A model generated the notes under the pieces. That model did not search any database and was not told where the DNA came from. It saw nothing but the letters and a program-made list of their open reading frames with translations. Made by a program: the position numbers and the translations under genes. A stretch of DNA of 64,000 nt, from NCBI RefSeq assembly GCF_000801105.2, contig NC_079515.1, positions 26,497,407 to 26,561,406 of the forward strand. The letters run 5' to 3'. Shown here in pieces: positions 11,131-22,869 of the stretch. The DNA is from Raphanus sativus. Lineage: Eukaryota > Streptophyta > Magnoliopsida > Brassicales > Brassicaceae. Every line of letters begins with the position of its first letter. Position 1 is the first letter of the stretch.

Positions 11131-11680
11131 GTGAAGGTTAGAAGCTTTTGAAGTTCGTTGGAACAAATATTATTTTAGACTCATTTTCTTTGATATAGAC
11201 AATGATGATCGAATCGAGTCTCTTCTTTAATCTCTTTCTAAGAAATATAATCAATGCTACTCTTTATTAGCACTACCTTATTACATAAACATTTAGTCAT
11301 CTTTGAATTTCGTTAATTTGTGATGAATAGTTTCGATATCGTTAACATTTGTTAGATTCCTGGCATTTCGAAGTGTGTGCTTGTTCTTGTCACGCTGCAG
11401 TGTAGGTCAAGTTGATTTAACGTAGAGTTTTCATGACCGGACTGGTTCAGTATATTGATTTCAAATTGACAATCCAGATATATTGTAACGCTCCGACCCG
11501 CCAACGGTTAATGGGCCACCCACGCCCGCTCTTTCGGCCCGTGGACCCCATCCCATCCGACGGTCGGTCGTTAATTTTTTCAAGGCTCGAAATCATTGTT
11601 TACTGACCCTACAACCACCACCCGACCTTTCCCCGTGTTTTGGCGTCACTTACACGGTATCGCGAATCACTTTCCGATAG

Positions 11681-11732
11681 GTCACCCATCCTTTCACTAC
11701 TTCAGCCCAAGCACGCTTAACTCTGGAGTTCT
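11681..11732 (-). promoter_or_regulatory. 5S-rRNA-like pol III internal promoter block in the 3' LTR
   Basis: The minus strand reads AGAACTCC..GAGTTAAGCGTGCTTGGGC, then AGTAG, then GGATGGGTGACC. This is the box A / intermediate element / box C order of plant 5S rRNA, with box C intact. The matching block in the other LTR is 12135-12186. Confidence 0.85.
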
Positions 11733-11923
11733 AAACGGAGATGTGACGGAAAAGGTAAGTCAACTTTGGTGACATAGATAGTCAAATCAATTATCTTAAG
11801 TCTTTTCACATATTACAACTCGAGATGTTACAATTCACCCCCTCTCAAAGAACGCAACGTCCTCGTTGTGCCCCACGACAGGTCTCAAGACGCCTCTCAG
11901 GTCAGAACTGAGACGGCTAACCA

Positions 11924-11935
11924 GCTTTGATACCA
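11924..11935 (-). other. Primer-binding site of the Cassandra element
   Basis: On the minus strand TGGTATCAAAGC lies just inside the 5' LTR and is complementary to the 3' end of initiator tRNA-Met. Confidence 0.9.
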
Positions 11936-12134
11936 CTTGTAACGCCCCGACCCGCCAACGGCTAATGGGCCACTCACGCCCGCTCTCTCGGCCCGTGGGC
12001 CCCATCCCATCCGACGGTCGGTCGTTAATTTTTCTAAGGTTCGAAATCATTGTTTACTGACCCTACAATCACCACCCGACCTTTCTCCGTGTTTTGACCT
12101 CACTTAAACGGTATCGCAAATCACTTCCCGATAA

Positions 12135-12186
12135 GTCACCCATCCTTTCACTACTCCAACCCAAGCACGCTTAACTCTGGAGTTCT
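12135..12186 (-). promoter_or_regulatory. 5S-rRNA-like pol III internal promoter block in the 5' LTR
   Basis: Same order as the other LTR: GTTAAGCGTGCTTGGG followed by AGTAG and GGATGGGTGACT. Two changes (GGGTT in box A, final C to T in box C) may weaken it. Confidence 0.8.
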
Positions 12187-12286
12187 AAACGGAGGTGTGA
12201 CGGAAAAGGTAAGTCAACTTTGGTGACATAGGTAGCCAAATCAATTATCTTAAGCCTTTTCACATATCACAACTCGAGATGTTACA

Positions 12287-14269
12287 TATATATTCTTAGC
12301 GCTGCGAAAAACGGCACAGTTTAACCGTTAAATGAGTGTTTGATCCTGCTAATTTATCTCTATTAACAGTAAGAACCCCATTTTGATCCATTGATTCACC
12401 AACTAAGACTTGCAATCAAATAATTTGTAATTATATTATTGTTTAACCATCCAACTATAAATTTATTTTTTATTAAAAAGAATATGTAACAGAAAACTGT
12501 TAGTTTGTTTTCCCTCGTAGTCTATGATATAGTATAAAGATGTTAACACACAAAAATGGTAAAGATGTATTTTAGACCCAACGAGAGGATTGACTTGAGT
12601 AAAAGAAATAAAAGCACTCAATGAGAGGAATTGTTATTGGCACACTGACATATAATATAAGTTCAGACACTGCAACTGACAATATTTCCCTTTCATGCAT
12701 ATCCCAACACAACACCACTAGCTTCTGTCTTTATAAACTTATCCTCTTCCATTTTTTTATAACCTCATAAACTAATCTCACTATCTTTGGAGCTTTCCTC
12801 TGTAACTTTATCATTTTCCTCAGTTTTAACTTTGACCATCTCCTTCAACTTTGGAAATATAGATTAAAGATAAAAGGAAAACATTGTTAAGAAAACTAAC
12901 AAAACGTAACAAAATGTAATAAAATATAAGAAGTGGAAACATAGCCAATCATGTAGCGAGACCGTAGTGGTCCAGCCCAAGAAACATAGCACGTGAACTT
13001 ACAGCTTTGCCTTCAGATGTCCACGTTCTCCTCTTTTCTTTCTTTCCTTTTTTCACCCCACATTTTCATATTTGACCCACTTTGACCCTTATTTCTATGA
13101 AAGGTTTTGATTAAAACAAGAAAAGGCTCACCAATCCCTTTTCTCTGTAATTTTCGACATTAATATTTATGTTTTTTTTTGTAAATTGGCTTTCATATTA
13201 ATATTTATGTTTGTAAACTGATTTTTTTGGCAACATGTGTTTGTAATTTGTAATCCCTCTGTTCCATAATACTTGAAGTTTTAAGTTATGCATAACTATT
13301 AAGAAACTTGTTTTTTATTTTAAAAGCTATTATTAAAATATAAATTTAAAATTATTTAACCAATTACAAAATACACTATATAATATCATTGGTTACACAG
13401 TTTTTGATAAAGTAAAAAGTTACATTGAAAGATGAAAACATTATCTATTTTGAAACATCAAAACTTCCTAAAACTTCATCTATTATAAAACGGAGGGAGT
13501 ATATTAACTGGATATACATATATACCATTTAGATTCTACATGACATCATCTACATCTCCAGGCCCTACGTAAGGAAATAGTAACATTTTACCTTTTTTAA
13601 CTTGTCTTCTGAGTCAAATATATACATGAATATATATATGAAACATTAGTCAGATATTTCTTATAATTAAATGTGGTGACTTAAGAGTGAAATAAGTTTT
13701 TTTTTTTTTGAAAAAAGAGTGAAATAAGTTTGTATGAGATTTTAAGGAATCTGAAATCGCTTCACTCATTTCAAATATAAATCTCAAAACTATGTGCAAA
13801 CATTTCATGGTTCAAAAGTATTGTTCTTTTTGTCAGTAGAACCAAATATATATTTTTATCTTCATATATTGTATCATATATATGTACGCATGTCACACAT
13901 CAAGATTTGATCCATGTGACTAGAAGGAATCTTAACTATTCGATTACCTTATGTTTGGCAAGAAGTTGATGAAACAAAAAAAAACTATTTGGAACAATAT
14001 CAATTAGTACACAATGCTTAGACACTCCAACAAAAAAAAAAATCAAATAAACAACAAATCAGCTAGGTTTTTTACATAGCATTCCCACTTTTCCCTCCCA
14101 CCCCATAATGAAAAAAATCAGATACATCAAAGCAAATTCATCACAACTTAAAAAAATGTGATTGGATTAAATAAAATAATTGGCTTCTTGATAAATTAAT
14201 TTCTCGACGCAAAGAGGTTTTAAGTCAAGAATCCTTACGCCAAATAAGATCTTAATCAGTGAAACCGCT
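12287..14269. other. AT-rich intergenic region 3' of bZIP61
   Basis: No gene is visible other than the MITE at 13253-13499. Confidence 0.5.
13253..13499. mobile_element. Stowaway-type MITE (CTCCCTCCGTT family)
   Basis: The left end ATCCCTCTGTTCCATAATAC and the reverse complement of the right end CTCCCTCCGTTTTATAATAG are terminal inverted repeats of the very common plant Tc1/mariner-derived MITE class. TA flanks both sides (13251-13252, 13500-13501). About 247 bp, non-coding. Confidence 0.85.
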
Positions 14270-16142
14270 TTAGGCATTCAGCTGTTCTTTCTCAACGGAC
14301 GGTTTGATATCAGCCTGAGATTGGTCGGAGACATTATTCTCCATCTTCTTGAGGCTCTGTTGATGATAAACTTGTCGAAGTCTCTCTATTTCTCTCTTCA
14401 ATGCTTCTTGGTGAGCTGAAAATATTAATTCAGAATTATTATAATTATTATCAATAAATCCAAATGTTCAATGAGTACTCACATGTTTTATGTTTACTTA
14501 TGCATATGTGCTCACATGGACAGTTGTTCTAGCTATCGTCTATTATTTATTAACCTTGTGATATATGATCGCTAGCTAGTCAGCTAGACCCATATTATAA
14601 AACAACTAGTGGAGAGCATACAAACTCTTAAAATTGAGATAGGAAATAATATCTACTAAACTTATTCATAATTTGAACATATATTGTATTATATTTCATA
14701 TAATTTAAGAAATTTATGAAGCATGCAAGTACTTCCTTATGGTCGTATTGCTAAAGAATAATAATTGGCCGAGCCTATATTGTCAGTGATAATTAAATAC
14801 ATGGAGTGAAAATAATGGCAAAAAAAACTAGTAAAAATCATATTTTTGGTAATTTGATAATTTCCCAGACAAGTATATATAAATCATGTAATTATAGAAA
14901 ATCAGGTAAAAGGATAAGTTAAAATATTAACATTACCGTCTTTGAAAATCTTGTCTTGTGCTAAAGCGGCTATTCGTTGCTTGATAGCACTATTGTCGAC
15001 GTTCAGAAGCAATCGCTGATGATCCAAAAACGCAACTCTTGGTGATAACACTGACACTTCCGTCTACACAAGATTTAATAACTAATTAGTGTTTTGATTT
15101 ATAGTACTTCGACGAACATTTAAACCCATTTTTTTAATTTATATATGTAATGTTAGGGTAGATCTATTTATGTATATATAGTTTACCTGCAATGAAGTAA
15201 CGCTCCGTTCGAGCTCTGAAATATATTGAAGTTTTCTCACCCTTGATCTCTGTGCTGATTGCCTATTTGCTAAAATTCTGTAGAAAAATTCAGCCAAAAA
15301 CTAAAATTACTATATTTTTGTCATCTTAAAGTTATATATTATTATCGATGTGACACTAATTTAACCAGATTTCTTATTAAACAGTATACTTTTCTTGGTA
15401 AACGGTAATATATAATCTAATTCTCAGATATTTTATCTGTACGTGCATGCATGACCTTCTTGTTTATTTATAGAAATAGTAATAAAACAAAACAATTATT
15501 AGGTTACCTTTTAACTCTTTTGGGATCGTTAATCCGATTGCCTGAGCTTCCGCCGGAGTTTTGATTCGCCGATGACGGAGCGCCGTCTTGTGGCTCCGTC
15601 TTGCATTGGCTTTGAACCTCATCTGATTCATTGTAATTGTTACCGGCCACGTTGTTATAATTGTCTGTGGTGTCCATGAGATTATTATCGGACGGTGGTT
15701 GTTCTTTGTTGTCCTCCTCGCTAAGGCTGTTGTGATCGGACGGCGTAGAGGTGTTGGAAGAAGAACGAGTGTGACCAACATTGCCGTTGACGCTGCCATG
15801 GTGGTTATTGTGATTGTTGTTGTGGTGGTTTTGGTGCACGTCGTCGTTGAACATAGACATGAATTGCTCGTCGTCGAACCTGTCGAAGTGGTGGTTTCCG
15901 ACGCCGGAGGAAGGAGCTTCGAGGAAAGCTATGGAGTCGCTTATGGAACGACGGTGTGTCCCACGACGAGTCGATGAGAAGTCGAGAAACTCATCCATCC
16001 ACGTAGGGTTTTGTTGTCCCGCGGTTGCTGCGGTTGCGGCGGCAGTTGCGGCTATGGATGGGAGTTTTTGGGAGGAAAAGTCAGGCCAATGCGGCGTAGT
16101 TGTGGTCGTCATGGTAGGGATTTTTGGAGGGAGTTGTGCCAT
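14270..16142 (-). CDS. bZIP61: bZIP transcription factor, group E, bZIP61 orthologue
   Basis: Nuclear DNA-binding protein. Four exons on the minus strand: 16142-15508, 15277-15187, 15063-14937, 14415-14270, all with GT-AG introns and continuous phase, giving 332 residues. The start is MAQLPPKIPTM. The N-terminal half is rich in Thr, Ala, Asn and His, with the group E block RRGTHRRSISDSIAFLEAP. The basic region NRQSAQRSR (N-x7-R) spans the exon 1/2 area at about residues 211-235. The leucine zipper follows through LERSVTSLQ..VSVLSPRVAFLDHQ. The C-terminus carries EALKREIERLRQVYHQQSLK. It matches my memory of Arabidopsis bZIP61 (At3g58120) more closely than bZIP34, for example SIAATAAATAATAG and KKMENNVSDQS. 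The family acts largely as heterodimers. I chose the start at 16142 because the in-frame upstream extension has no ATG. Confidence 0.93.
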
Positions 16143-16345
16143 TAATGAGTTGTAATGGCACACACACAAGACAAAAAAAAATTTATTGGATTTCAAGAAA
16201 GAAAAAAAAACTTGAATTACAAGAAGAGAACCCAATTGAGAAAACAAGAAACCAAGGTTAATGGCACACACAAAAAGAAAAAAAAAATTGAACTAAGGGA
16301 AGAATCCAATTGAGAAAACAAGAAACCAAGATGAAAAGCAAAGGA
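16143..16345. repeat. Duplicated 5' leader segment of bZIP61
   Basis: Directly upstream of the bZIP61 start, a segment containing ATGGCACACACA, an A-rich run and CCAATTGAGAAAACAAGAAA occurs twice in tandem (about 16153-16257 and 16261-16333). The second copy is shorter. It probably lies in the 5' UTR or proximal promoter. Confidence 0.75.
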
Positions 16346-19300
16346 AAGGATCCAGAGGAATTAAAGATCACCAAAGGTTTAAAGAGCCATGAGAGAGATA
16401 GAGAAGAGGAATGAGAAACAACAAGAGTAACCAAAATGGCTATGTATAACAAAGAGTAGTTATACAAAACAGAAGCAATAGATATATAGAGAGAGAGAGG
16501 GGATGCATGAGATAAGATAATTTTATAATAGAAAAAATCTAAAATTAATTTGTATATGGATTCGATCTCAAAGGGTTTATATCTCTGAGTGGGGTCACAT
16601 GGGGAGGGATAGAGATCAGACAGCTATGAAACAGCTGTTTGGGAAGAGAAAAAAAAAGCTTGAGGTCTTAAGAGAAAATGGAGAATCAGGCAGCACGTGC
16701 TCTTGGTGAACCCCTCCTCCCTCAATTTGTTTGCTTAATTATTTAGAAAAGTTATTAAAAAGTTTTATAGAAAATTATATAGAAAATGTATAAGACATAT
16801 AATAGTATCCTATCCTTTGGGAACATTCTTATGGTTTCTCTCTTCCAAATGCTCCAGCTTATCGCTCCTGCTTCCTCCGCCTTGGTTCCTGGCTGTCCGC
16901 CGATGTCACACTTGATTGAATGCTACCGGATGCTCGTATCTACCGGAGGAAAACCAAAATGGTCAACTGGTCCATGCAAAGTATTTTCCATACAGTTAAA
17001 TCGAGCTTGAAGCTGTAATATGTTTACAACATTAGCCTTAAATACGGTTACATCAATTGTACGCTATGTATGTTCGAATGCTACCAAGTGCAACTTTCAT
17101 AAACTACAACTTATATCTCTTAGTAAATGCTTTTTTTTTTTGATAAAAAATCTCTTGGTAAATGTTAAAATGCAACTTTATATTGTTGTTTAGTCTAACG
17201 CACAATTTTACATTAGCTTTGGTAAGACAGTGTTTATGGACATTGATGAGTTGATAGCATAGGAGTGACCACTATATCAAATTGACAAATAAGAATAGTC
17301 CAGTACCATTAATACAGTTCTCTTTCTGTCCTTCACATGTACAATTTATTACATATATATAGAAGCATGTATATATGTAAAATTAGCTGCCCTTACTATA
17401 AGCAATCAAATAACAAGAAAACCAATCATCACTATATAAATTTATAACAGTGCAAAGCTAATTCAAGGGAGAAAGAATTGCAATAAAATACAAAGGAAAT
17501 GGAAATAATGAATTAAGTGGGAGGCTGAGAGTAGTGGAAGAGTGGAGCGATTGAGATAGATGAGCTGTAGAAAGAGCAAAAGAAAAGGAGAAGTGAAGAA
17601 GGGAACCATGTTCATATGTCAGAACATGTGCTTTGTTTTTTATTTATTTATTTTGATATTGTATTTTGTACATATATGTTTTGCTATTATATTTTGCGAC
17701 TTGTGAGACCTCTCCTAAAATGTTCTTTGTCCCCAAACCAAGGCCCCCATGTAGGCCAATCCTTGTATTCGTTGTTTTAGGAAAACAGGAGAGAATTTAA
17801 CGGAGTGAATTCACTTTGTTTTTATTGATAACAAAATAGAGAAATCTTTAAGAAATTATATACTTGTATCATCAGATAAGTTGTTAATGATATATTTAAA
17901 AAAAAAACAAATTATGTATGAGAAAGCCATGTTCAAAAAGGATACATGAGGAACTTGGTTGGATATATCTCTGATTTTTTCCAAGACCAGTTTTTTTAAG
18001 CTTTAGTAGCATTTCACTGTTGCAATAAATTAAGTTCTATATTATGTATGTGTATATCTATATAGCTATTATGTATTTGCTAATATAAAAGTAGTTATTA
18101 GAACATTTTGATTATAATCTTAAACATTTTTAGCGTTTTATGATTACTGTAAATACATACTGTATTCTTTTAGTTCTAAAATATTATTGGCGCAACTATC
18201 TATTGCTTCAATGTTTCAGTATATATATACATATATGTCACATATAATTCATTATTTTTATCTTACCCTCTTTACTTAAAACAACCCAAACATTAGTGGT
18301 TGTCTTCTAACAAAGTATTTTAGGAATATCCTCTCTAAGTTCCTACATAAGACCAGTCTTCAAATTTCTACAACAAGCCCGGCAACAACAATAACAGCAT
18401 TGAGCGAGAAGTTGAAGGAATTGTAATTAAAGTTAATCAAATTGTTGGACGAAGAATGGTTTTATAGGCAACTTTGACCACGAAGTTAAAAAGGTAAAAG
18501 TAACAATACCAAGAAAAATCTTCCTCAAAAAAAGAAAAACAATACCAAGAAAAAGTCAAGAGTGTGGGTAAAATTGTTATTTTGAAGTGTATACTCGAAT
18601 TCAGAATCCATTTGATGAGGCAAATCCTTATAAAAACCCTCTTATGGTTCGAAAAAAGTTTTCATATAAAAAGCAAAAGTGAAAAATATACAATGAAATA
18701 AATAATGTAGTAGGAGTTGTGATGTTTGCAACTTCTTCATAAATGTATAATATTGAAAGTGGTTTGCCTGTGAATACAAACATGTTCATGCAAGTGTGCT
18801 TCCATGTGCTTCTCCTCTCATTCTCAATCCACCCAATTCTGCTTCACATGTGCATACATGTATATAATATATATGTGATAGTGTAATGGGGAAGGAATAA
18901 TGTATATATATATATGTACATCTCTATTTTTGTTCCATGCATATATAAATGCATATTGTGAATATACTTTCTCCGTTTCAAAATAATTTGTATTTTAGAG
19001 TTTTCATACTTACTAAGAAAACACATAAATTTTGACAATAAATGTATTATTTTGTGTTTAGTTATTTCTTATGATTTTTACCCAACCAAAATTCAGTAAA
19101 CACAATTAATATCTTTGAAGTTTACAATTTACCATTACTACATACATTGAAAATGTAAAATATAAATCTTTTAAAAGTAATTTTTTTAAAAAACATGGAT
19201 CATTATGAAACGGAAGAAGTAGTATATATTATCGCTTACCACCCATAAATATTTCTTTAAATATTAGTAGTATTTGTGATATTTAATAACACAATTCGAT

Positions 19301-20917
19301 ACTTAAATTATTAAATACTCCTAATAAAAATTATAGTTGGTTTTAACAAAAAAAATTATAGCTGGTATTTAAAACGTAGTATTTACATTCTCCATGAAAT
19401 TATACTCAATCAAGTAACTTATTCACATTTATTTAGACGAATATAAGCTAAAATAAAATGGTTGGACATGAAAGCAAGAGATTATCTCCAAGTATTATGG
19501 AGAAATGGTAATATAAGTAGGTGCACAATTTTCAAAAATACATTCAGCTTAATAAAATCTTGAGACCAGAAAAATGATTGACATTGAGAATCGGAATATC
19601 TGACACGACAAATCAAATGTGACAGATTATTAGATTAGTACTACTATAGGTTTAAGGCTTCATGGTACCGAATTGTTTTTCCATAAAGAAGCTAATTCGA
19701 GGTTTATTTAGTAAAATGGTAACTAAGTTATCTCTTTTTTTATAAATGTAAATGGTGAAGACATCCTAGCTGGTCTTTCATCTAAAATTATCAGAAGTGA
19801 ACCGAATATAATAAAAATAAAACAGGTTTATGTGATAAATTATAAGTAGAAAAAATGTAGAAATCAACTCCAGCCCATAATGTTATTATAAGAAAAGAAA
19901 AACATACGAAATCTTCCGTAACGATTCGTACATGTTTTCACTGTCATATACGGTCATCAATCACAAACTGCAAGTCTTGCACATTTTCCCGATCCAAGCC
20001 CTATTTATTTACTCTCAAAATCGTCAATTTTATAATATGTGATTGATTATATATGTCCTCACTCGTTTCATTTAAATGATCTGTAATGTCTCTACGATTA
20101 TTTCTTTTGTTTGTTTTTGAGGTGACTATATCGATCTGCGATTCATAATATCTGACAGTAACGAACATACGTACATGGTAAAAAAGTTTTTAATACTGTT
20201 TTGTGCTAGCTCGTACCGACCTATCGTGTGATGATATATACCAATTTTTTTTTTTGTTTGAGAAAGATATATACCAAAGTTATTCACACGGAAACTACGC
20301 GGTCACGTAAATAGAATATAATAAAGAGAGATGAAAAGCATATATAGAGTTTTAATAATAGTTTTAATAATAGTTCAACTTGTGACTAATGATTATGCAT
20401 GTTACCGTGTTTTGGTGCAATGAAAAAAGCTTGATCTGAATGAATAATTATAACAAAAAGCAGTTTGTATAAATATATACATATATAATAAGGTGGGAGG
20501 GAGCATAAGTAACGTGAAGGCAGTTTGATCTGTCGGGAATTTTTTTATACTTTATGGTCCTAATGGAAATTATATAAAGTAAAAGTAGTTTTAACTTAAA
20601 GCTAAACTCGTGATCACATTATCATTTCGAACAATATTCCGTGTCTGAACTTAAACGCAATGGCAACACACAATACTGAGTGACTCGACATGACGCAATA
20701 ATTTGGGCCGTAAATAGGCCTTTTAAAAGCCCAATCCTACAACCTTCTTCCTTCTCAGTTTAGTCTCGTTACACCGTTGCGTTGCCGTGGAACAGCCTCG
20801 ACGCTGTCATAATCTCTTGCACCAGGTTCGGTAGGTTTTAAAGTTGCAGTCTTTCGTAGATGAGACTGTTCGAAGACATGAGTATGTTCGTGTTTGTATT
20901 GATTCTTGTTGTCAGAT
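16346..20917. other. Intergenic region between bZIP61 and the PIG-L gene
   Basis: About 4.5 kb of AT-rich sequence holding the upstream region of bZIP61 (GA-rich near 16480-16500, CACGTG core near 16692) and one MITE (18967-19219). Short ORFs here, including one at 16786-17010, have no recognisable family signature. Confidence 0.5.
18967..19219. mobile_element. Stowaway-type MITE
   Basis: Left end CTTTCTCCGTTTCAAAATAA and right end, reverse complemented, CTTCTTCCGTTTCATAATGA, with TA on each side (18965-18966, 19220-19221). About 253 bp, AT-rich interior, no ORF. Confidence 0.75.
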
Positions 20918-22647
20918 ATGGCCTGGCTTGTGGCTGCTCTTTCTCTGATCGTTATCTGGATCGCTTCTATATGCAAGATATTTTATGGAGCAACATGTAG
21001 TTCAGAAGCTGCGGTTCTTGATGATGGCAAGTAGCTGCAAGATGGCATTTTAACTTTTTTTTTTTTAATGCTTACTGTCATTCTTCAGAACTTGATGATA
21101 TCTCATTGTCTTGGACTTCAGGTGAAACCCATCACAAGAAAAATGTGTTGTTCGTCATAGCACATCCTGATGATGAGTCAATGTAAGATTCTGGAATGCA
21201 TCAACTTATCTCTTTCCCTCTTGTTGATACCTAATGAAATGCTGAAGATTAGTTATTTGTGTTAAGACTGAGAGATTAGTCTTTCTTATTGACAGGTTCT
21301 TTTCTCCAACGATAAACTACTTAACTGCCAATGCCTACAACATTCACATCCTATGCTTGTCCACTGGTAATATGCCTTATCATATATACTCTCTAGATTG
21401 GTGTGTGCGTATTACTTTTCTGTTCAAAGTTGTGGAATCCAAATGGTCAGAAAGCTTGTAGGACCAACATAAGTTCGAATTGCATGTTTATCCAGAGAGT
21501 ATACATTGATGGGATCTGAGGAGTTTTCTTATTTCATTTTTGGGGATGAAAGATGAATTTATTGTGGTTTCAGGTAACGCTGATGGAATGGGAAGCATAA
21601 GGAAAGAAGAGCTGCATCAGGCTTGTGCAGTGCTCAGGGTAAATCCAACGTGTCTAAGAAAGGATATATATATGATTATTATCTTCTTGTTATTGTAGTG
21701 AGGAACGTGTTAACGTGATGATTTAGGTTCCTCTTCAACAGTTAAAGATGGTGGACCATCCAAATTTACAGGTTAGTGCTATTATATCTCTTCATTCACC
21801 ATCTCATTTTTGACGGCGCTGAGTATATTGTATACCCTCACTCTCTCAGGATGGCTTTGCGCAAGTATGGAGCCATGATTTGTTAACAGAAATCATCGGT
21901 AAAGAAGTCAATAATCACGATATTCACACGGTATATAGATAAAAAATACTCATCAAGATAATACACTTCTAATTTTAGATGATACTTCTCCATCTGATTC
22001 TTCATGTACTTCTTTCAGATTATAACATTCGATAACTACGGTGTTTCTGGTCATTGTAATCACCGTGATGTGCACCGTGGAGTAGTGTACGTTAAAGTCT
22101 TAAAGACTTCTTTTAACCTCTTAGTCATGAAACCGCAAAATCCTTAACCTCATCTCTGACTCACTGTTTTGTTGTACCTACAGAACGTTCTTGCAGAGTA
22201 ATTCAGAAAGAAATATCAAAGCTTGGGAACTTGTAAGTCTTTAGAACTTTATATTTATTTTTGGAACTAATTAGCGTAGATAAGCTCCTTTTGATTATGA
22301 ACTTGATTCAAATTACTATTATGTGCATCAAGGTAAGCCTTAACATCTTTCGCAAGTAGTGTGGACCTATCGACATTTGGCTGTCAATCTTGTCAGCCAA
22401 ACTACATGGGAGTAAGGTAATCGTGACAAACGAGCAGCCTTTGAAAAGCTTTGAAGCAATGGCACAACATTTAAGCCAGTGGGTTTGGTATGTATCTTTT
22501 ATCTCTCTGACCATGATACATGTTAAAGTATATGATAACAACTGTAAAGTGAATCCCTGTTGTGTTTGAATGTGCAGGTTTAGAAAGCTTTTCGTTTCCT
22601 TCTCAAGTTATACATACACGAATACACTTCAGAAAATCAACCCTTGA
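20918..22647 (+). pseudogene. PIG-L type GlcNAc-PI de-N-acetylase homologue with premature stop
   Basis: The family removes acetate from N-acetylglucosaminyl-phosphatidylinositol at the ER, the second step of GPI-anchor synthesis. Ten exons can be followed in phase: 20918-21026, 21122-21182, 21296-21366, 21574-21638, 21727-21771, 21850-21930, 22019-22086, 22184-22232, 22333-22487, 22578-22647. They encode an N-terminal membrane anchor (MAWLVAALSLIVIWIASICK), the metal-site motif VIAHPDDESM, and GVSGHCNHRDVHRGV. Reading through would give 257 residues. In exon 9 the codon expected to be Tyr after NIFRK is TAG (22357-22359), which would cut the protein at 191 residues and remove the conserved C-terminal part (CGPIDIWLS.. 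HLSQWVW..INP). Intron 1 uses a GC donor (G|GCAAGT). All other splice signals are normal and the downstream frame is clean, so the stop is either recent, a sequencing error, or tolerated. Syntenic with At3g58130 (recalled). Confidence 0.8.
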
Positions 22648-22869
22648 GAGTCAGATCTTTGAGAGGGGCACCTTGCTTGCGGACAACATTCTTTTTTTTT
22701 TTTTCTGAAAACAGAAGTTGTATCTTGTAATGTTGGATCATTGATACAATTCATGGAAAATGCACATATATTTTTATTCGATGTAATGAAATTCTTCCAA
22801 TGTAACAAAAATATTATAGGAAATACAAAATGTTAAAACACGAAATGTTCATCATCTTCTCCAGCAACT

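Larger units (their letters stand above)
11484..12286 (-). mobile_element. Complete Cassandra TRIM retrotransposon
   Basis: Two 349-bp direct repeats (11484-11832 and 11938-12286), each TGTAAC...GTTACA, enclose a 105-bp internal region. The 5-bp duplication TATAT sits on both sides (11479-11483, 12287-12291). Read on the minus strand, the internal region begins two bases after the LTR with TGGTATCAAAGC (11935 to 11924), the initiator-tRNA-Met primer-binding site. It ends with a purine tract, GAGAGGGGGTGAA, before the other LTR. Each LTR contains a 5S-rRNA-like block. There is no coding capacity, as expected for Cassandra, which depends on other retrotransposons for movement. By hand count the LTRs differ at about 23 of 349 sites, nearly all C/T or G/A transitions. 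Confidence 0.95.

Noticed and set aside
11835..12060. ORFs in the Cassandra element
   Set aside because: They lie across the non-coding LTR and 5S-like sequence. Cassandra elements have no coding capacity.
15699..16155. Long plus-strand ORFs opposite bZIP61
   Set aside because: They are antisense shadows of the repetitive His/Asn/Thr codons in bZIP61 exon 1.
16786..17010. 74-codon ORF with a hydrophobic N-terminus and three Cys
   Set aside because: It faintly resembles a small secreted Cys-rich protein, but the Cys spacing fits no family I know and there is no supporting homologous context.
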